A stretch of DNA of 14,090 nt from Planctomycetota bacterium (GCA_024278285.1 JAJRTM010000577.1:1-14090), one strand, 5' to 3'; shown: positions 1 through 8,310, counted from the first letter of the stretch. Program-made: numbers and translations. Notes: generated by a model from the sequence alone, not told the origin.

Positions 1-77
1 ATCACCGCCAACAATTCAACCTTGCTCAGGCTGGCCATCACATCAATTTCAAGATTATCCCGCGATTCAGTTCCCAT
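1..77 (-). CDS. possible N-terminal fragment of an unrecognised gene (partial)
   Basis: On the minus strand an ATG at 77-75 opens 25 codons that run off the left window edge without a stop. The reading is MGTESRDNLEID followed by VMASLSKVELLAV, which could form an amphipathic helix. The only purine-rich stretch upstream (GGGGG) is about 18 nt from the ATG, so ribosome-site support is weak. The plus strand is also open here for about 29 codons to a TAA at 88-90, so the strand is uncertain. I do not recognise a family. Positions 78-177, between this and the array, show no clear gene and are presumably array trailer. Confidence 0.2.
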   Translation of the reverse strand, partial: MGTESRDNLEIDVMASLSKVELLAV

Positions 78-177
78 CAAAGAAAAATAACAGATCCCCC
101 AAATCTACGCACTACCAATTTCTACACAATAGACAGCTACCGATGGATTGCATCAATACCGTGTTATCGGCTTATGT

Positions 178-1806
178 GTTTCAATCCGCGCCCCTGGGTG
201 AGGGGCGATCAAAGCTCTCCATTCCCCTCACTGCTTAAACAGGAACGGCGGTTCAATCCGCGCCCCTGGGTGAGGGGCGATCGTTAACGCCGCTGATGGT
301 GCGACCGCAGCACCTGTTTCAATCCGCGCCCCTGGGTGAGGGGCGATACATGTATGCCGTGTTCGATGTCACGAACTTCGGTGTTTCAATCCGCGCCCCT
401 GGGTGAGGGGCGATCATCTGCGGCTGATGCTTCCATCGCAATACCGCGAAGGTTTCAATCCGCGCCCCTGGGTGAGGGGCGATGATTTCAGGCGCCCAGC
501 AATCGAGCAAGCGAACTCGTTTCAATCCGCGCCCCTGGGTGAGGGGCGATTAGCGGCTTTTAATTATTATTGACAATAATTGAGAGTTTCAATCCGCGCC
601 CCTGGGTGAGGGGCGATAAAAAACCCGATACTATTTGCAAGCATCCCCTTGTTTCAATCCGCGCCCCTGGGTGAGGGGCGATCTGGTCCGATACAACTCG
701 CATTGATTCTCGCATTTGTTTCAATCCGCGCCCCTGGGTGAGGGGCGATCCCATCTGGCTGGCTTCCATCTTCGCCCCAATTGTTTCAATCCGCGCCCCT
801 GGGTGAGGGGCGATAATGCTCCAAATCCTTTTGCCATCTCAGAAATAAGTTTCAATCCGCGCCCCTGGGTGAGGGGCGATCGGAGGCGGGTATTTTTAAC
901 AACAATTGTAATTTGTTTCAATCCGCGCCCCTGGGTGAGGGGCGATGTTCCCGTGCATTGTAAAAAATGTGGTAAGCAATTGTTTCAATCCGCGCCCCTG
1001 GGTGAGGGGCGATTGAAGACGATATCATCCCTCCAGACGATGTACTGGTTTCAATCCGCGCCCCTGGGTGAGGGGCGATTATGCCTTCGCTTCTTTTATT
1101 CCTCTTGTTGCGTGTTTCAATCCGCGCCCCTGGGTGAGGGGCGATCGGTGCAGAACTCGCGATTTCAGACGGCATTGCTGTTTCAATCCGCGCCCCTGGG
1201 TGAGGGGCGATACGCCGATTAGCACTCAGCCTTTTTAAGGTTTTGTTTCAATCCGCGCCCCTGGGTGAGGGGCGATCCATTTGCACGGCACGTTGCTGTT
1301 CCCGGAATGAGTTTCAATCCGCGCCCCTGGGTGAGGGGCGATTAAAGTGCAGATTGAACGTGATATCCGAGGTCTCGTTTCAATCCGCGCCCCTGGGTGA
1401 GGGGCGATGCAGGCGTAGCGTCAAATCACTTGGCTTGATAGTTTCAATCCGCGCCCCTGGGTGAGGGGCGATCAAAGCCATCGTATTCGATTGATGGGCA
1501 ATCGGTGTTTCAATCCGCGCCCCTGGGTGAGGGGCGATAGGAAATGCAATCTGCAATGAGCGACGCAATGAGAGTTTCAATCCGCGCCCCTGGGTGAGGG
1601 GCGATAACCCTTTACGCAGGATGGATATGTGTTTACAATGTTTCAATCCGCGCCCCTGGGTGAGGGGCGATGGCGAACAGGTTGCGACCTGGGCAACAGT
1701 GGGCGGTTTCAATCCGCGCCCCTGGGTGAGGGGCGATGGAATGGAAGAGGATTCTGGACTGGTCGCTTGCATGTGTTTCAATCCGCGCCCCTGGGTGAGG
1801 GGCGAT
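178..1806 (-). CRISPR. type I-C CRISPR array, 25 repeats and 24 spacers
   Basis: A 32-bp repeat recurs 25 times (starts 178, 250, 316, 383, 452, 519, 586, 651 and so on to 1775). On the plus strand it begins GTTTCAATCC and ends GAGGGGCGAT. Spacers are 32-40 bp, mostly 33-35. All copies are identical by eye except the second (250-281), where T2 is G; the spacer before it is the longest at 40 bp. On the minus strand the repeat folds as CGCCCCT-CACCC-AGGGGCG and is followed by the 11-nt tail CGGATTGAAAC, the handle left by Cas5c/Cas5d cleavage. Transcription is therefore on the minus strand, the same direction as the cas genes. The leader-proximal, newest end is at 1806; the variant repeat lies at the old, distal end, as expected. 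Confidence 0.98.
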
Positions 1807-1904
1807 GGAACCGGTTGTGTAATATGTTGCTGTGGTTGGGGTTAGGATTGGTGAATCGCGAACCTTTGGGCCATTTCAATTTCATTACACAATCGCTGTT
1901 GGGC

Positions 1905-1933
1905 ATTATATCTAACATCTTTTGGTGAAGCAA
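1905..1933 (-). promoter_or_regulatory. sigma70-like promoter of the CRISPR array
   Basis: Read on the minus strand this is TTGCTT (1933-1928), 17 nt, then a perfect TATAAT (1910-1905). The start would fall near 1898, about 90 nt before the first repeat at 1806. Position and direction suit pre-crRNA transcription. The -35 box is only moderate. Confidence 0.6.
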
Positions 1934-2017
1934 GTTAGGATGAATGCGAACCTCTCAGGCACCGTGAGCGTGCTATGGGTCCGCAGTGGGAGAATCGTAG
2001 TTATTATTGATTAGATG

Positions 2018-2212
2018 GTAACTATTCAGTGATGGGTAGTTGGGGATAAATTGTCGGAAGTAGTGTGAGCAAATAACAACACGGCTAGTGACAATTTACT
2101 TCCAGATGTGGCGAGATGTCCAGATCTGGGGGCAGATTGTGAGAAAGTTTTCTGAATATTCAAACGTTTCAAATAACAATCTGTCCTCAGGCACCCTGAT
2201 CTGAATAGTTAC
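2018..2212. repeat. inverted repeat pair in the leader (12 bp arms)
   Basis: GTAACTATTCAG at 2018-2029 and CTGAATAGTTAC at 2201-2212 are exact reverse complements, 171 bp apart. The outer copy ends only 2 bp after the cas2 stop. They may be binding sites for a leader factor or remnants of an insertion; nothing further can be decided by eye. Confidence 0.55.
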
Positions 2213-2214
2213 TA

Positions 2215-2505
2215 TTAGATGATCAATGGGCCGTCGATGTTGATGCTCGGTTTAGATCCGTGATGTTCTACTTTCCGCTGCCAGTTTTTCCCCAAGTAGT
2301 AGAAGCGAAGGCTATCGTGGGAAAGGTCGGCGATTTCGATGAGCTTTGCTTTGAAGATGGTCCACTGAGCGGCGTCGGCTTTTATTTCGAAGACGGAATT
2401 TTGGACTCGCTGGCCCATGCTTTCACACGCCTTGGCAACATGGCGCAAGCGTCTTTGTCCTTGAGGATCAGTGGTCGAGATATCGTAAGTGACGAGAATA
2501 TACAT
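2215..2505 (-). CDS. cas2: Cas2, CRISPR spacer-acquisition endonuclease subunit
   Basis: The 96-aa product starts [11 protein letters not shown], with the conserved Asp of the Cas2 ferredoxin-like fold at residue 8, and continues with the family pattern [11 protein letters not shown]...[10 protein letters not shown]. Cas2 forms the dimer that bridges two Cas1 dimers in the integrase. I chose the ATG at 2505 because it has AGGA 8 nt upstream and matches the usual Cas2 N-terminus. An in-frame ATG at 2529 would add eight residues (MEVKRIRK) and overlap cas1, but has poorer support. Length is normal for type I-C. It is the last gene of the cas run, 14 nt after cas1, and the leader follows directly. 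Confidence 0.95.
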   Translation of the reverse strand: MYILVTYDISTTDPQGQRRLRHVAKACESMGQRVQNSVFEIKADAAQWTIFKAKLIEIADLSHDSLRFYYLGKNWQRKVEHHGSKPSINIDGPLII

Positions 2506-2519
2506 TTTGCGAATCCTTT

Positions 2520-3554
2520 TTACTTCCAAAGGAATGGTGGATAAATATCTAAATCGCCGCGAAGATGCCTGGCGAACAGGCGGGCCTGGATGAAGGGGAG
2601 GATGCCGAGGGTTACTTTTTCGTTGATGATGGGGTGCAGTATTTCTTCTGTTTTTCTTTGTTGCCAGGCGGTTAAAATTGTTCGGCGGGCATCGGGCGTG
2701 ATAAGCACGGCTCCGTTTTCAAGAAACTGAAAAGATGAAGCGTTGACCTGCTGACGGTTGATCAACGAAAAGACGAGGCGGTCGGCAATCCAGGGGCGGA
2801 ATTCTTCCATCAGGTCTAATGCAAGCCCGGGCCTGCCAGGTCGATCTCGATGAAGGTAGCCGACGGCTGCATCGAGACCAGTCGATTCACATGCGGAACG
2901 GACATCGTGCATTAATAACGTGTAGATGAAGGACATCAACGAATTAATGGGATCCAGTGGAGGTCGTTTATTTCGATTATTGAAGGCGAAATAATCCTGA
3001 AACGATGTCTGCAGCGAATTGAAGGCGGTGAAGTATTGCATGGCTGCTTCTCCTTCGTAGCCTCGAAGTTGATCGATGGATGTGGATTTTTCTGCCGCGT
3101 CGATTCCGTTTTTCATGCGTGTTGCGCTGCGTTCCAGTTCTTGAACGCGCGGGTCCAAATCGTTGGCATCCCGGATAGCTCTTCTCAGCACGGTACGGCA
3201 GTTGGCCAATTTCCCCAACACGAAGGAACGAGCACATTCCAAGGCGCGGGTTTCATCGTCTGCTGCTCGATACTGTTCCCGTCTCAGCAGAACATTTCCC
3301 GACGTAAATCCCTGGATGGCGGCTCGGAAACGTCCTTTGCTATCCAGTAGCGAAATAGAAACGTTGGCTTGGCTGGCGGCCTGCATCAGTTGAGGGCTTA
3401 ACCCGATCCGGCCAATGCAAACGATGCTATCCAAATTATGAAAAGGAAGCCGGGCTTTGATTTCTTTTTTCTGACGGATGACCACGGTATCTCCCTGCTT
3501 GGCGAGATAACAACCTTCCGTGGTGACGAACAGTGTATTGAGGTGTGTTTTCAT
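2520..3554 (-). CDS. cas1: Cas1, CRISPR integrase (type I-C)
   Basis: This 344-aa Cas1 has the N-terminal beta domain ([20 protein letters not shown]) and the C-terminal alpha-helical catalytic domain. The metal-binding residues are visible: Glu167 in GYEGEAA, His235 in [11 protein letters not shown], and Asp247 in [11 protein letters not shown]. It joins prespacers to the leader-repeat border together with Cas2. The ATG at 3554 is preferred to the one at 3563 because the AGGA box is about 10 nt from it but almost touches the upstream ATG, and because type I-C Cas1 proteins usually begin MKxxLNTL. It sits 21 nt after cas4 and 14 nt before cas2, consistent with one adaptation transcript. Confidence 0.96.
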   Translation of the reverse strand: MKTHLNTLFVTTEGCYLAKQGDTVVIRQKKEIKARLPFHNLDSIVCIGRIGLSPQLMQAASQANVSISLLDSKGRFRAAIQGFTSGNVLLRREQYRAADDETRALECARSFVLGKLANCRTVLRRAIRDANDLDPRVQELERSATRMKNGIDAAEKSTSIDQLRGYEGEAAMQYFTAFNSLQTSFQDYFAFNNRNKRPPLDPINSLMSFIYTLLMHDVRSACESTGLDAAVGYLHRDRPGRPGLALDLMEEFRPWIADRLVFSLINRQQVNASSFQFLENGAVLITPDARRTILTAWQQRKTEEILHPIINEKVTLGILPFIQARLFARHLRGDLDIYPPFLWK

Positions 3555-3575
3555 GAGGGGCATTTCCTCGTCTTG

Positions 3576-4274
3576 TTAAGATTTTGAAATTTCTTTCATC
3601 AGCCACTTCTTTGCTGATTTTTTCTGGAATAATTTCGGGAGACAAAGTTCGTACAGAGAGCAGTTTTTGCAGTGGGGGCCGAATTCAGCGGGCGGTGTTG
3701 TTTTGGATTCAAACAGTTCGTGGAGCGAAAGAATTGTTTGCAGAGTTGTTTGTCGAATTGATTGGTCGAGTGCAATTTCAAATCGGTGCTGTTTCTGTCC
3801 GTAGAACAGAAAGCCTTTGGGGATTTCGATCTTCAGCATTTCTTCCAGGCATAAAGCCTGGGCACAAAGTTGCACGCGGTCGCAATCGTTCTTTTTGGGT
3901 TGTCCTCGTTTATATTCGATATGGAGAATGGTCCATCCTTGCATTGAAGTTTCACGGCAGTGATGAATCATTTTTTTGAGTGTGCGATTCGCTTTTGACT
4001 TTGAAATATCTGGCGGCGGGTGAAATTCAACAATATCTGCTTTGCCAACGAGGCCATGTTTGAAGCTGTGTAGAGGGAGATCGCGCGTGATGCGAATTCC
4101 ATCGCGAGTGGTTGACTTGCCACTTTCCGATTTTTTGTGAAGGAGCCGACCTTGAGCAGTGAGAAAGTTTTCACTCCAAGATTGTTCGTTGTGAATCAGC
4201 GCGCATTGTCTGGGACAGAACAGATAGTGTTGTAATGCAGAGATCGGCACAAAATCGTCTTCGGTGTAAGGCAT
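3576..4274 (-). CDS. cas4: Cas4, Fe-S RecB-family nuclease for prespacer/PAM processing
   Basis: The 232-aa protein begins with the family signature [21 protein letters not shown]. Four cysteines suited to a 4Fe-4S cluster are seen: Cys20, then Cys202, Cys205 and Cys211 in [11 protein letters not shown]. The RecB-type nuclease motifs are Asp80 (GKADIVEF), Glu120 and Lys122 (IEYKRG), and Gln135 ([10 protein letters not shown]). In type I-C, Cas4 acts with Cas1-Cas2 to trim prespacers and select the PAM. It is the first gene after the MITE-like insertion, so it may need readthrough from cas7 or its own promoter. The start has little ribosome-site support (AAAGA only), but the N-terminus matches the family well. 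Confidence 0.95.
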   Translation of the reverse strand: MPYTEDDFVPISALQHYLFCPRQCALIHNEQSWSENFLTAQGRLLHKKSESGKSTTRDGIRITRDLPLHSFKHGLVGKADIVEFHPPPDISKSKANRTLKKMIHHCRETSMQGWTILHIEYKRGQPKKNDCDRVQLCAQALCLEEMLKIEIPKGFLFYGQKQHRFEIALDQSIRQTTLQTILSLHELFESKTTPPAEFGPHCKNCSLYELCLPKLFQKKSAKKWLMKEISKS

Positions 4275-4398
4275 AGTAGAATCTTTGTTTTGAAACAGAG
4301 GCGAACCGGGTATGAAAATCCCTGTATGGAATTTTTATTTCTACTCCGAGTGATCTGAGGGTTAACCTTGTCGTTACCCACATCTTTGAAACAAAATC

Positions 4399-4427
4399 GG
4401 GTGCCACTGCTGGCTCGTCCAGCAGTG
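4399..4427. repeat. hairpin unit GTGCCACTGCTGG, left copy
   Basis: CACTGCTGG (4405-4413) and CCAGCAGTG (4419-4427) form a perfect 9-bp stem around CTCGT. The whole unit, with its GGGTGC lead, pairs with the right copy at 4542-4571 apart from one mismatch and one extra base. I recall this palindrome as common in planctomycete genomes, but that is memory rather than a search. Confidence 0.8.
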
Positions 4428-4541
4428 CGAATTACGATTGAGTATCCTATTGTTATAGGGTATCAAACGAATGAAACATCACTCAAATTCGGGAATAACG
4501 GCTTACTCTTTCAGAAGATTCCACCTTCACTCCCGCGATCT

Positions 4542-4571
4542 CACTGCTGGACAAGCCAGACAGTGGCACCC
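4542..4571. repeat. hairpin unit, right copy (inverted)
   Basis: CACTGCTGG-ACAAG-CCAG-A-CAGTG followed by GCACCC. It forms its own stem with one bulged A and is the near-perfect reverse complement of 4399-4427, so the two units could form a cruciform or a long RNA duplex. Confidence 0.75.
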
Positions 4572-4697
4572 AATCTGATTGCAATGAAGCCCAAATCCCC
4601 TGTTTCATGGTGTATTGTTCGACAAAAAATCTCACCTGAACAATCAAGATGTGGGTAACGACAAGGTTAACACCCCCGGCTCGCCTGAAATTTTTAT

Positions 4698-5582
4698 TCA
4701 GATTTTCCGTTCGATGGTGATTCCCGAGGGGAGATCGGTTTCATCGATGTTGATGGTATAATCAGAAAAGCTGCGAGGCGGTTGGAAATCGCCTTCGGTT
4801 TCATTTCGAGTGATGGTCACTCGCTCAAACAGTTTATGAGCGGGGGCGTTACCGAGTTGGCTTTCATGCTTGAAGACGATCAATGCCTGGGGCGACATCA
4901 ACCCGCGAGCAGCCGCTCGGTCGTGATCGAACATATTGGCGAGAGCAGCCCAAACCAGATCGAGGTCTTCGCCATTGCTGTCGAACGTTGTTTTCTCAGC
5001 CAGATTCGCATTGATAAAACCGTACATGCGATACAGTCCGTAAGGAACGGTAAATTTGCGGCCCATCGTGCGGTTATCGCCCTGCTGCTTTTCGGCTTCT
5101 TTTTCCGTCGTGACAGCACAGCGGGTTATTGAATGCTCGGAAGAGATAATCGGATCGATACTGCGGCCAAATGTAAACTGCAACGGTCCGCGAACTTGCC
5201 CCGCGTTGACTCCTGTTGTCATGACAGCTCCAAAGGTGCGGATATCAAAAAAGTTTTTGCACATCCATTGCTTGATGTTTTCCGCATCTTCGGCTTTCTT
5301 GGGAGGTTTATTTTTTCCTTCTAGTTTGACCTCCAAAGCTGTGTATGCTTTCTCATGTTGATTATTCAGCACGGCTTTTTCTTTGATGTAGATTTCAAAA
5401 GGTGATGTTTCCCCTTTGGTGATACCCACGAAGTTGCGTATTTTTCGTTTGATGCAAACGTCGGTCACCAATCCCTGGCCGGTTTCTGCATCGAGACGCG
5501 GCAAGTTGCCTGCATCGGGATCTCCGTTGGGGTTGCCATCTTTGACATCAAACAGGTAAACAAAGTCGTAACGATTTTTCAT
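4698..5582 (-). CDS. cas7c: Cas7c (Csd2), Cascade backbone subunit
   Basis: The 294-aa product carries the Csd2 hallmark near its start ([18 protein letters not shown], then [18 protein letters not shown], then IKRKIRN). The RAMP/RRM-like core and the glycine-rich stretch [20 protein letters not shown] follow at about residues 117-136. Several copies bind the guide part of the crRNA and form the helical spine of the type I-C complex. The start ATG at 5582 has GGAGA about 8 nt upstream. It follows cas8c after 125 bp (5583-5707) in which I see no gene and no convincing terminator. The stop lies 26 bp from the MITE-like element, so the interference and adaptation genes are physically separated here. 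Confidence 0.96.
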   Translation of the reverse strand: MKNRYDFVYLFDVKDGNPNGDPDAGNLPRLDAETGQGLVTDVCIKRKIRNFVGITKGETSPFEIYIKEKAVLNNQHEKAYTALEVKLEGKNKPPKKAEDAENIKQWMCKNFFDIRTFGAVMTTGVNAGQVRGPLQFTFGRSIDPIISSEHSITRCAVTTEKEAEKQQGDNRTMGRKFTVPYGLYRMYGFINANLAEKTTFDSNGEDLDLVWAALANMFDHDRAAARGLMSPQALIVFKHESQLGNAPAHKLFERVTITRNETEGDFQPPRSFSDYTINIDETDLPSGITIERKI

Positions 5583-5707
5583 CAGTTTTTCTCCAGATGT
5601 TAAAATTGTTTAGAAAACAAAAGAGTTTTTTTAAGTAAGGCTCCGCTCGTTAATAAGAGAAGCATTGAATCATTGGCAGCTTCCATTGCGAATTGAAAAA
5701 CCTGCTT

Positions 5708-6085
5708 TCAATTCTCTTTTTCAGTCGCTTCTTTTCCTTTTTTCTTTGTGAAAATATCTTGCCGTTGATGGTAATACCCCAGTGCAAACAATCCCTGTTG
5801 ATGGAGTGGCAGGTGCGAGGGGAAATCGTTGAGCTGCTGGCAGATTTCCTGAATACGTTTTTCGTGATACGTTTTCGCCCCGCCTTCTAACTTGCTGAGG
5901 TGATGCTGGCTCATGCGGATTAAACGTGGGAAGACAGAAGCAGGTGTTGCTGAGGCTGCGCCAAAGAAACGATCTTTGATAGTAGCGTTAAGTCCAGGAA
6001 GGGCATCTTCTTGGGATTTTTCAAGTTCTGCGAACAGCCTGCCCATGTGATAGGCGGGGTCGGGGTAATCAGGATCAAGTGACAC
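5708..6085 (-). CDS. cas11c: Cas11c, small Cascade subunit from an internal start in cas8c
   Basis: Within cas8c a GTG codon (6085-6083, Cas8c Val461) lies six bases after a perfect AAGGAG, in frame with cas8c. The product would be 125 residues beginning (M)[17 protein letters not shown] and ending with the Cas8c C-terminus. Type I-C systems are known to make Cas11c in this way from the 3' end of cas8c, with about 120 residues. Cas11c lines the belly of the complex and holds the non-target strand. The ribosome site falls within codons for KKEIS, and no other C-terminal Met or Val codon I looked at has comparable support. Expression is inferred from the site and the family precedent. Confidence 0.85.
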   Translation of the reverse strand: MSLDPDYPDPAYHMGRLFAELEKSQEDALPGLNATIKDRFFGAASATPASVFPRLIRMSQHHLSKLEGGAKTYHEKRIQEICQQLNDFPSHLPLHQQGLFALGYYHQRQDIFTKKKGKEATEKEN

Positions 6086-7465
6086 GGAAATCTCCTTTTT
6101 TAATGGTGAAGTTTTTAATAGTCGAAATTGACGGTTGAGACAGGCTTTCAAAATGGAAGCCCGGCGATAATTCATAACGCGATCCATGCGGGTTCGCCGA
6201 ATGACAGCGGAGTACAACATTTCCGGGTAAAGCTGTCCGGTAAGAATTGCTTTCATGGTGACGCCGGCAAGAATTGGTGAGACATCTTTCGATTCCCGAG
6301 CCGTTTCCGCGAGAAGTTGCCAGATGGCAGGCATCGCAAAATCTTTATCCGGCTTGCCACAAATCTCGAGATCCTGCATGTGAGCACGAAGATGGCCAAT
6401 CATTTCTCCCAACGTGCTGACATACCAGAACCGGAGGGAAATTCGAGCCGCGTTGGGGGAAAGTCCTAAAACATAAAAAGGCGTTTCGGCATCTCCAAGT
6501 TCTTCTGCGGGATATTGTCCACGGGCGATTTGTGAAAGTAAATCTTCGACTTTCTTCTTAGCAGACTCATCTCCTGCATGAGAAATCGGATCGATAAATG
6601 CTGAAAAAATGCTTTCAACCGGAGTAGAGCGTTCGGTCCAGAATACGACCGTTGCATCACCGATAATCAACGAACGGTTGTTCTCTCGGGACAACAGAAA
6701 GTTCAACGCAGTACAATACTGAAACGTTACTTGTTCACTCACTGGAGCGTTATACGATTGATCCTTGCCGTAAGATTCGTACGCATTAGCGTTGAAGGAA
6801 ACAATCGACGCTCCTGAAGATTGAGCATCACGAACCCCTTTGATTTTCGGTTCATGCAACCGGGCCAGTTTCTCTTGTTTGCCGGTGATTAAGCAGAACC
6901 CGCGAACATCTTTTTTGGAATCCCCTGCACTGTTGAGCTTCTTATTCCACCACTGTATCAGTTCTGGAATCTCATGCACGAAATGTTCTTGGTTTGAAAT
7001 CTGAAACACAAGAAAACCGGTAGCGGCTTCTTCCAGTTCAGGAAACTCGCTCGCCTTTTCCGGGTTCCAGGATTCCAGAAATCGACACACCGCCGAATAA
7101 GCCGGGTTATCAATTTCTTTTTCATAGGAAAGATGATATTCCCGCGATGCCTCAAATGCCTTGAGTGTTCGTTCCGGCTTGGTGTCTTCCGGCTTGTAAC
7201 CGAGCAGATAAGCGGCGTTATCCCACAAAAAGCAGGGGTTCAAACCAGAGCCGGAAGGTTTGGCTCCTCCGAAGACTTGCAACATTCTCGGAATTAATCT
7301 CTTGCCCTCTTCGCGGCGTTGATCCGCGAATTTGATCAGTTTTCCATTGAGATCAATCACAATACTGAAGACGATTTTTTGCGGACTGTAGCCGTAGGGC
7401 GAGATGTCGACATTCTCATCTTCGGCGAGCCGTTCGTAATAACTGTTTAAGGATTGTAAAATCAT
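5708..7465 (-). CDS. cas8c: Cas8c (Csd1), large subunit of the type I-C Cascade
   Basis: The 585-aa protein matches Csd1 in size and sequence: an N-terminal [16 protein letters not shown], a central LFxN-type core ([22 protein letters not shown]), [20 protein letters not shown] at about 191-210, then VFWTERS, and a helical C-terminus. Cas8c recognises the PAM and recruits Cas3. Its ATG overlaps the cas5c stop by four bases (ATGA), with GAGGTG just upstream, so the two are translationally coupled. The last 125 codons also encode Cas11c from an internal start. The C-terminal tail is very lysine-rich ([13 protein letters not shown]). Confidence 0.96.
   Translation of the reverse strand: MILQSLNSYYERLAEDENVDISPYGYSPQKIVFSIVIDLNGKLIKFADQRREEGKRLIPRMLQVFGGAKPSGSGLNPCFLWDNAAYLLGYKPEDTKPERTLKAFEASREYHLSYEKEIDNPAYSAVCRFLESWNPEKASEFPELEEAATGFLVFQISNQEHFVHEIPELIQWWNKKLNSAGDSKKDVRGFCLITGKQEKLARLHEPKIKGVRDAQSSGASIVSFNANAYESYGKDQSYNAPVSEQVTFQYCTALNFLLSRENNRSLIIGDATVVFWTERSTPVESIFSAFIDPISHAGDESAKKKVEDLLSQIARGQYPAEELGDAETPFYVLGLSPNAARISLRFWYVSTLGEMIGHLRAHMQDLEICGKPDKDFAMPAIWQLLAETARESKDVSPILAGVTMKAILTGQLYPEMLYSAVIRRTRMDRVMNYRRASILKACLNRQFRLLKTSPLKKEISVSLDPDYPDPAYHMGRLFAELEKSQEDALPGLNATIKDRFFGAASATPASVFPRLIRMSQHHLSKLEGGAKTYHEKRIQEICQQLNDFPSHLPLHQQGLFALGYYHQRQDIFTKKKGKEATEKEN
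6092..6097 (-). promoter_or_regulatory. internal ribosome binding site for Cas11c
   Basis: AAGGAG read on the minus strand inside cas8c, six bases (ATTTCC) before the GTG at 6085. It decides the Cas11c start and preserves the Cas8c frame as Lys-Lys-Glu-Ile-Ser. Confidence 0.85.
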
Positions 7466-8166
7466 GCTTTCACCTCGCTGGTTTCAAAAGCAGGGACGTT
7501 GATGATGCCGTCTTTCATTTCTGCCCGGAAGAAGTGCGGCGTGGAGTTATCCTTGAAATCGATGTCGTGCAGCATGTAGCCGAGGTCTTTTTCGCCGATG
7601 AGAGACTCCGGGCAACGAGGAATCGCATCGAAATCGAGCCATTCGTAATGGCAGGCGAATTCTCGTGTTCCCAGGTACGGCTGATGAAAGTGCTGGCCTT
7701 TTTCGGCTCGCCTTTTGAACATCTCGTAATGCTTTTGGGGGGATTCTTGATGTTCATTGGGGTCTTTTTTATATTTCTCTGGGTATTCTTTCGGATCAAA
7801 AATTTCGAACCGAGCTTCAATCACATAACCAACATTCCGCAGCACAATGGATGCACGCTGCTGGCGGTCTTCATCGACATACAATCCAAGGCGACCGTGT
7901 CCTTCTTTCATAATCTTTTGCAGACCATTGGTCGGGATTTTACTGGCGACTTCGTTTCGCCGAACGTTCATCAATCGAATCGGTTTGAGAACGTGAATTC
8001 GCTCCACGAGCCAGCGAATTTGTGGTTTCCAGTACACAGCTTCGAGAATCCCCCGAGCCGCAGAAGGCGTTATGACATCGTAACTAACCCTCTCGACCTT
8101 CATCTCCGGCCTGGTAAAACAGGCGTATTCCCCCCAAACATGGAGAGCGATTTTAAAATCTTTCAT
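7462..8166 (-). CDS. cas5c: Cas5c/Cas5d, crRNA-processing subunit of type I-C
   Basis: The 234-aa Cas5 family protein starts [21 protein letters not shown] and shows the type I-C features [36 protein letters not shown] (101-120) and the C-terminal [17 protein letters not shown]. Type I-C lacks Cas6; this subunit cuts the repeat RNA at the base of its hairpin and stays bound to the 11-nt handle. Tyr45 aligns with the Tyr implicated in catalysis in the Bacillus halodurans homologue; the Lys-His pair described there is not obvious here. AAGG lies upstream of the ATG. It leads the cas5c-cas8c-cas7c run and would use the divergent promoter at 8277-8307. Confidence 0.96.
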   Translation of the reverse strand: MKDFKIALHVWGEYACFTRPEMKVERVSYDVITPSAARGILEAVYWKPQIRWLVERIHVLKPIRLMNVRRNEVASKIPTNGLQKIMKEGHGRLGLYVDEDRQQRASIVLRNVGYVIEARFEIFDPKEYPEKYKKDPNEHQESPQKHYEMFKRRAEKGQHFHQPYLGTREFACHYEWLDFDAIPRCPESLIGEKDLGYMLHDIDFKDNSTPHFFRAEMKDGIINVPAFETSEVKA

Positions 8167-8230
8167 TTAGTTACCTTTCTTAGAGACTGGTCGGGATTAC
8201 AGTAAGTTCACTGGTTTCCAGATATTGTTG

Positions 8231-8258
8231 TTTACTTCTATTTATTTAGAGTTATGAT
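8231..8258 (+). promoter_or_regulatory. promoter of the 72-aa ORF (target of the crRNA-like RNA)
   Basis: TTTACT (8231-8236), 16 nt, TATGAT (8253-8258), with a start expected near 8265. The TTC PAM (8236-8238) touches the -35 box, and the sequence matched by the crRNA-like guide (8239-8257) covers the promoter spacer and most of the -10 box. Binding of Cascade here would block RNA polymerase. Confidence 0.6.
8236..8257 (+). promoter_or_regulatory. PAM plus protospacer-like target of the crRNA-like RNA
   Basis: TTC at 8236-8238 is followed by TATTTATTTAGAGTTATGA (8239-8257). The guide after the solitary repeat handle (8569-8587) reads TATTTATTTCGAGTTATGA: 18 of 19 identical, with a perfect 9-nt seed and one mismatch at position 10. 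Similarity continues weakly to position 24 (21 of 24). TTC is the usual PAM of type I-C. Short, imperfect matching suits binding without cleavage. Confidence 0.88.
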
Positions 8259-8270
8259 TATGCTTGTTAC

Positions 8271-8293
8271 TGAGCGATTATCGTATTCGCTCA
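8271..8293. promoter_or_regulatory. inverted repeat, possible operator or 5' UTR hairpin
   Basis: TGAGCGA (8271-8277), 9 nt, TCGCTCA (8287-8293), perfect arms. It covers the -10 box of the proposed cas5c promoter and lies just downstream of the expected start of the plus-strand transcript. It could be a repressor site or an mRNA hairpin near the 5' end of the 72-aa ORF message. Confidence 0.5.
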
Positions 8294-8307
8294 TCACAAT
8301 GTGTCAA
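8277..8307 (-). promoter_or_regulatory. candidate promoter of cas5c-cas8c-cas7c
   Basis: On the minus strand this is a perfect TTGACA (8307-8302), 19 nt, GATAAT (8282-8277). The spacing is longer than ideal. The start would fall near 8270, placing the Cascade target (8239-8257) right behind the start site, where bound complex would also block this transcript. Confidence 0.5.
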
Positions 8308-8310
8308 TAG

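Larger units (their letters stand above)
1807..2214 (-). promoter_or_regulatory. CRISPR leader, between cas2 and the array
   Basis: This 408-bp gene-free stretch joins the end of cas2 to the newest repeat, so it is the leader in the transcribed direction. It contains a good promoter at 1905-1933 and several short repeats: GTAACTATTCAG (2018-2029) with its exact reverse complement at 2201-2212; CTCAGGCACC at 1954-1963 and 2186-2195; CAAATAACAA at 2070-2079 and 2170-2179, exactly 100 bp apart; AAATTGTC (2048-2055) with GACAATTT (2090-2097). A perfect 8-bp palindrome AAACGTTT sits at 2162-2169. I saw no clear IHF consensus in a quick scan and no convincing ORF. Integration would occur at the 1806/1807 border. 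Confidence 0.8.
4361..4671. mobile_element. MITE-like element with 26-bp perfect terminal inverted repeats
   Basis: Positions 4361-4386 are the exact reverse complement of 4646-4671. The arms start GTTAACCTTGTCG and read inward to CCCACATCTT. If TTAA (4362-4365 and 4667-4670) is the duplicated target, the element proper is 301 bp (4366-4666) with ends CCTTGTCG...CGACAAGG. Ends beginning CC next to TTAA recall IS1380/piggyBac-type elements; this is inference. Inside are two mutually complementary hairpin units (4399-4427 and 4542-4571) and a small hairpin CCTAT-TGTT-ATAGG (4446-4459). No credible transposase or ORF is present, so it would be non-autonomous. It splits cas7 from cas4 in an otherwise compact cas run. 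Positions 4275-4360, between it and cas4, hold no gene. Confidence 0.85.

Noticed and set aside
319..1928. Many open frames of 66-168 codons across the array on both strands
   Set aside because: They are repeat-driven frames (recurrent FQSAPLGEGR, SPLTQGRGLK, IAPHPGARIET) made by the CRISPR repeat, not genes.
2506..2529. Longer Cas2 start (MEVKRIRK...)
   Set aside because: The ATG at 2505 has a better ribosome site and matches the Cas2 N-terminus; the longer form would overlap cas1.
4614..4644. ATTGTTC...GAACAAT hairpin as a cas7c terminator
   Set aside because: On the minus strand no T-run follows the stem, and it lies within the mobile element; no evidence that it terminates transcription.
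4368..4658. 96-codon plus-strand frame inside the MITE-like element
   Set aside because: It starts with TTG, has no ribosome site, and lies wholly within the inverted repeats and hairpins; the sequence is not protein-like.
7534..8205. 223-codon plus-strand frame opposite cas5c
   Set aside because: Antisense shadow of a well-identified Cas5c; no ribosome site or family features.
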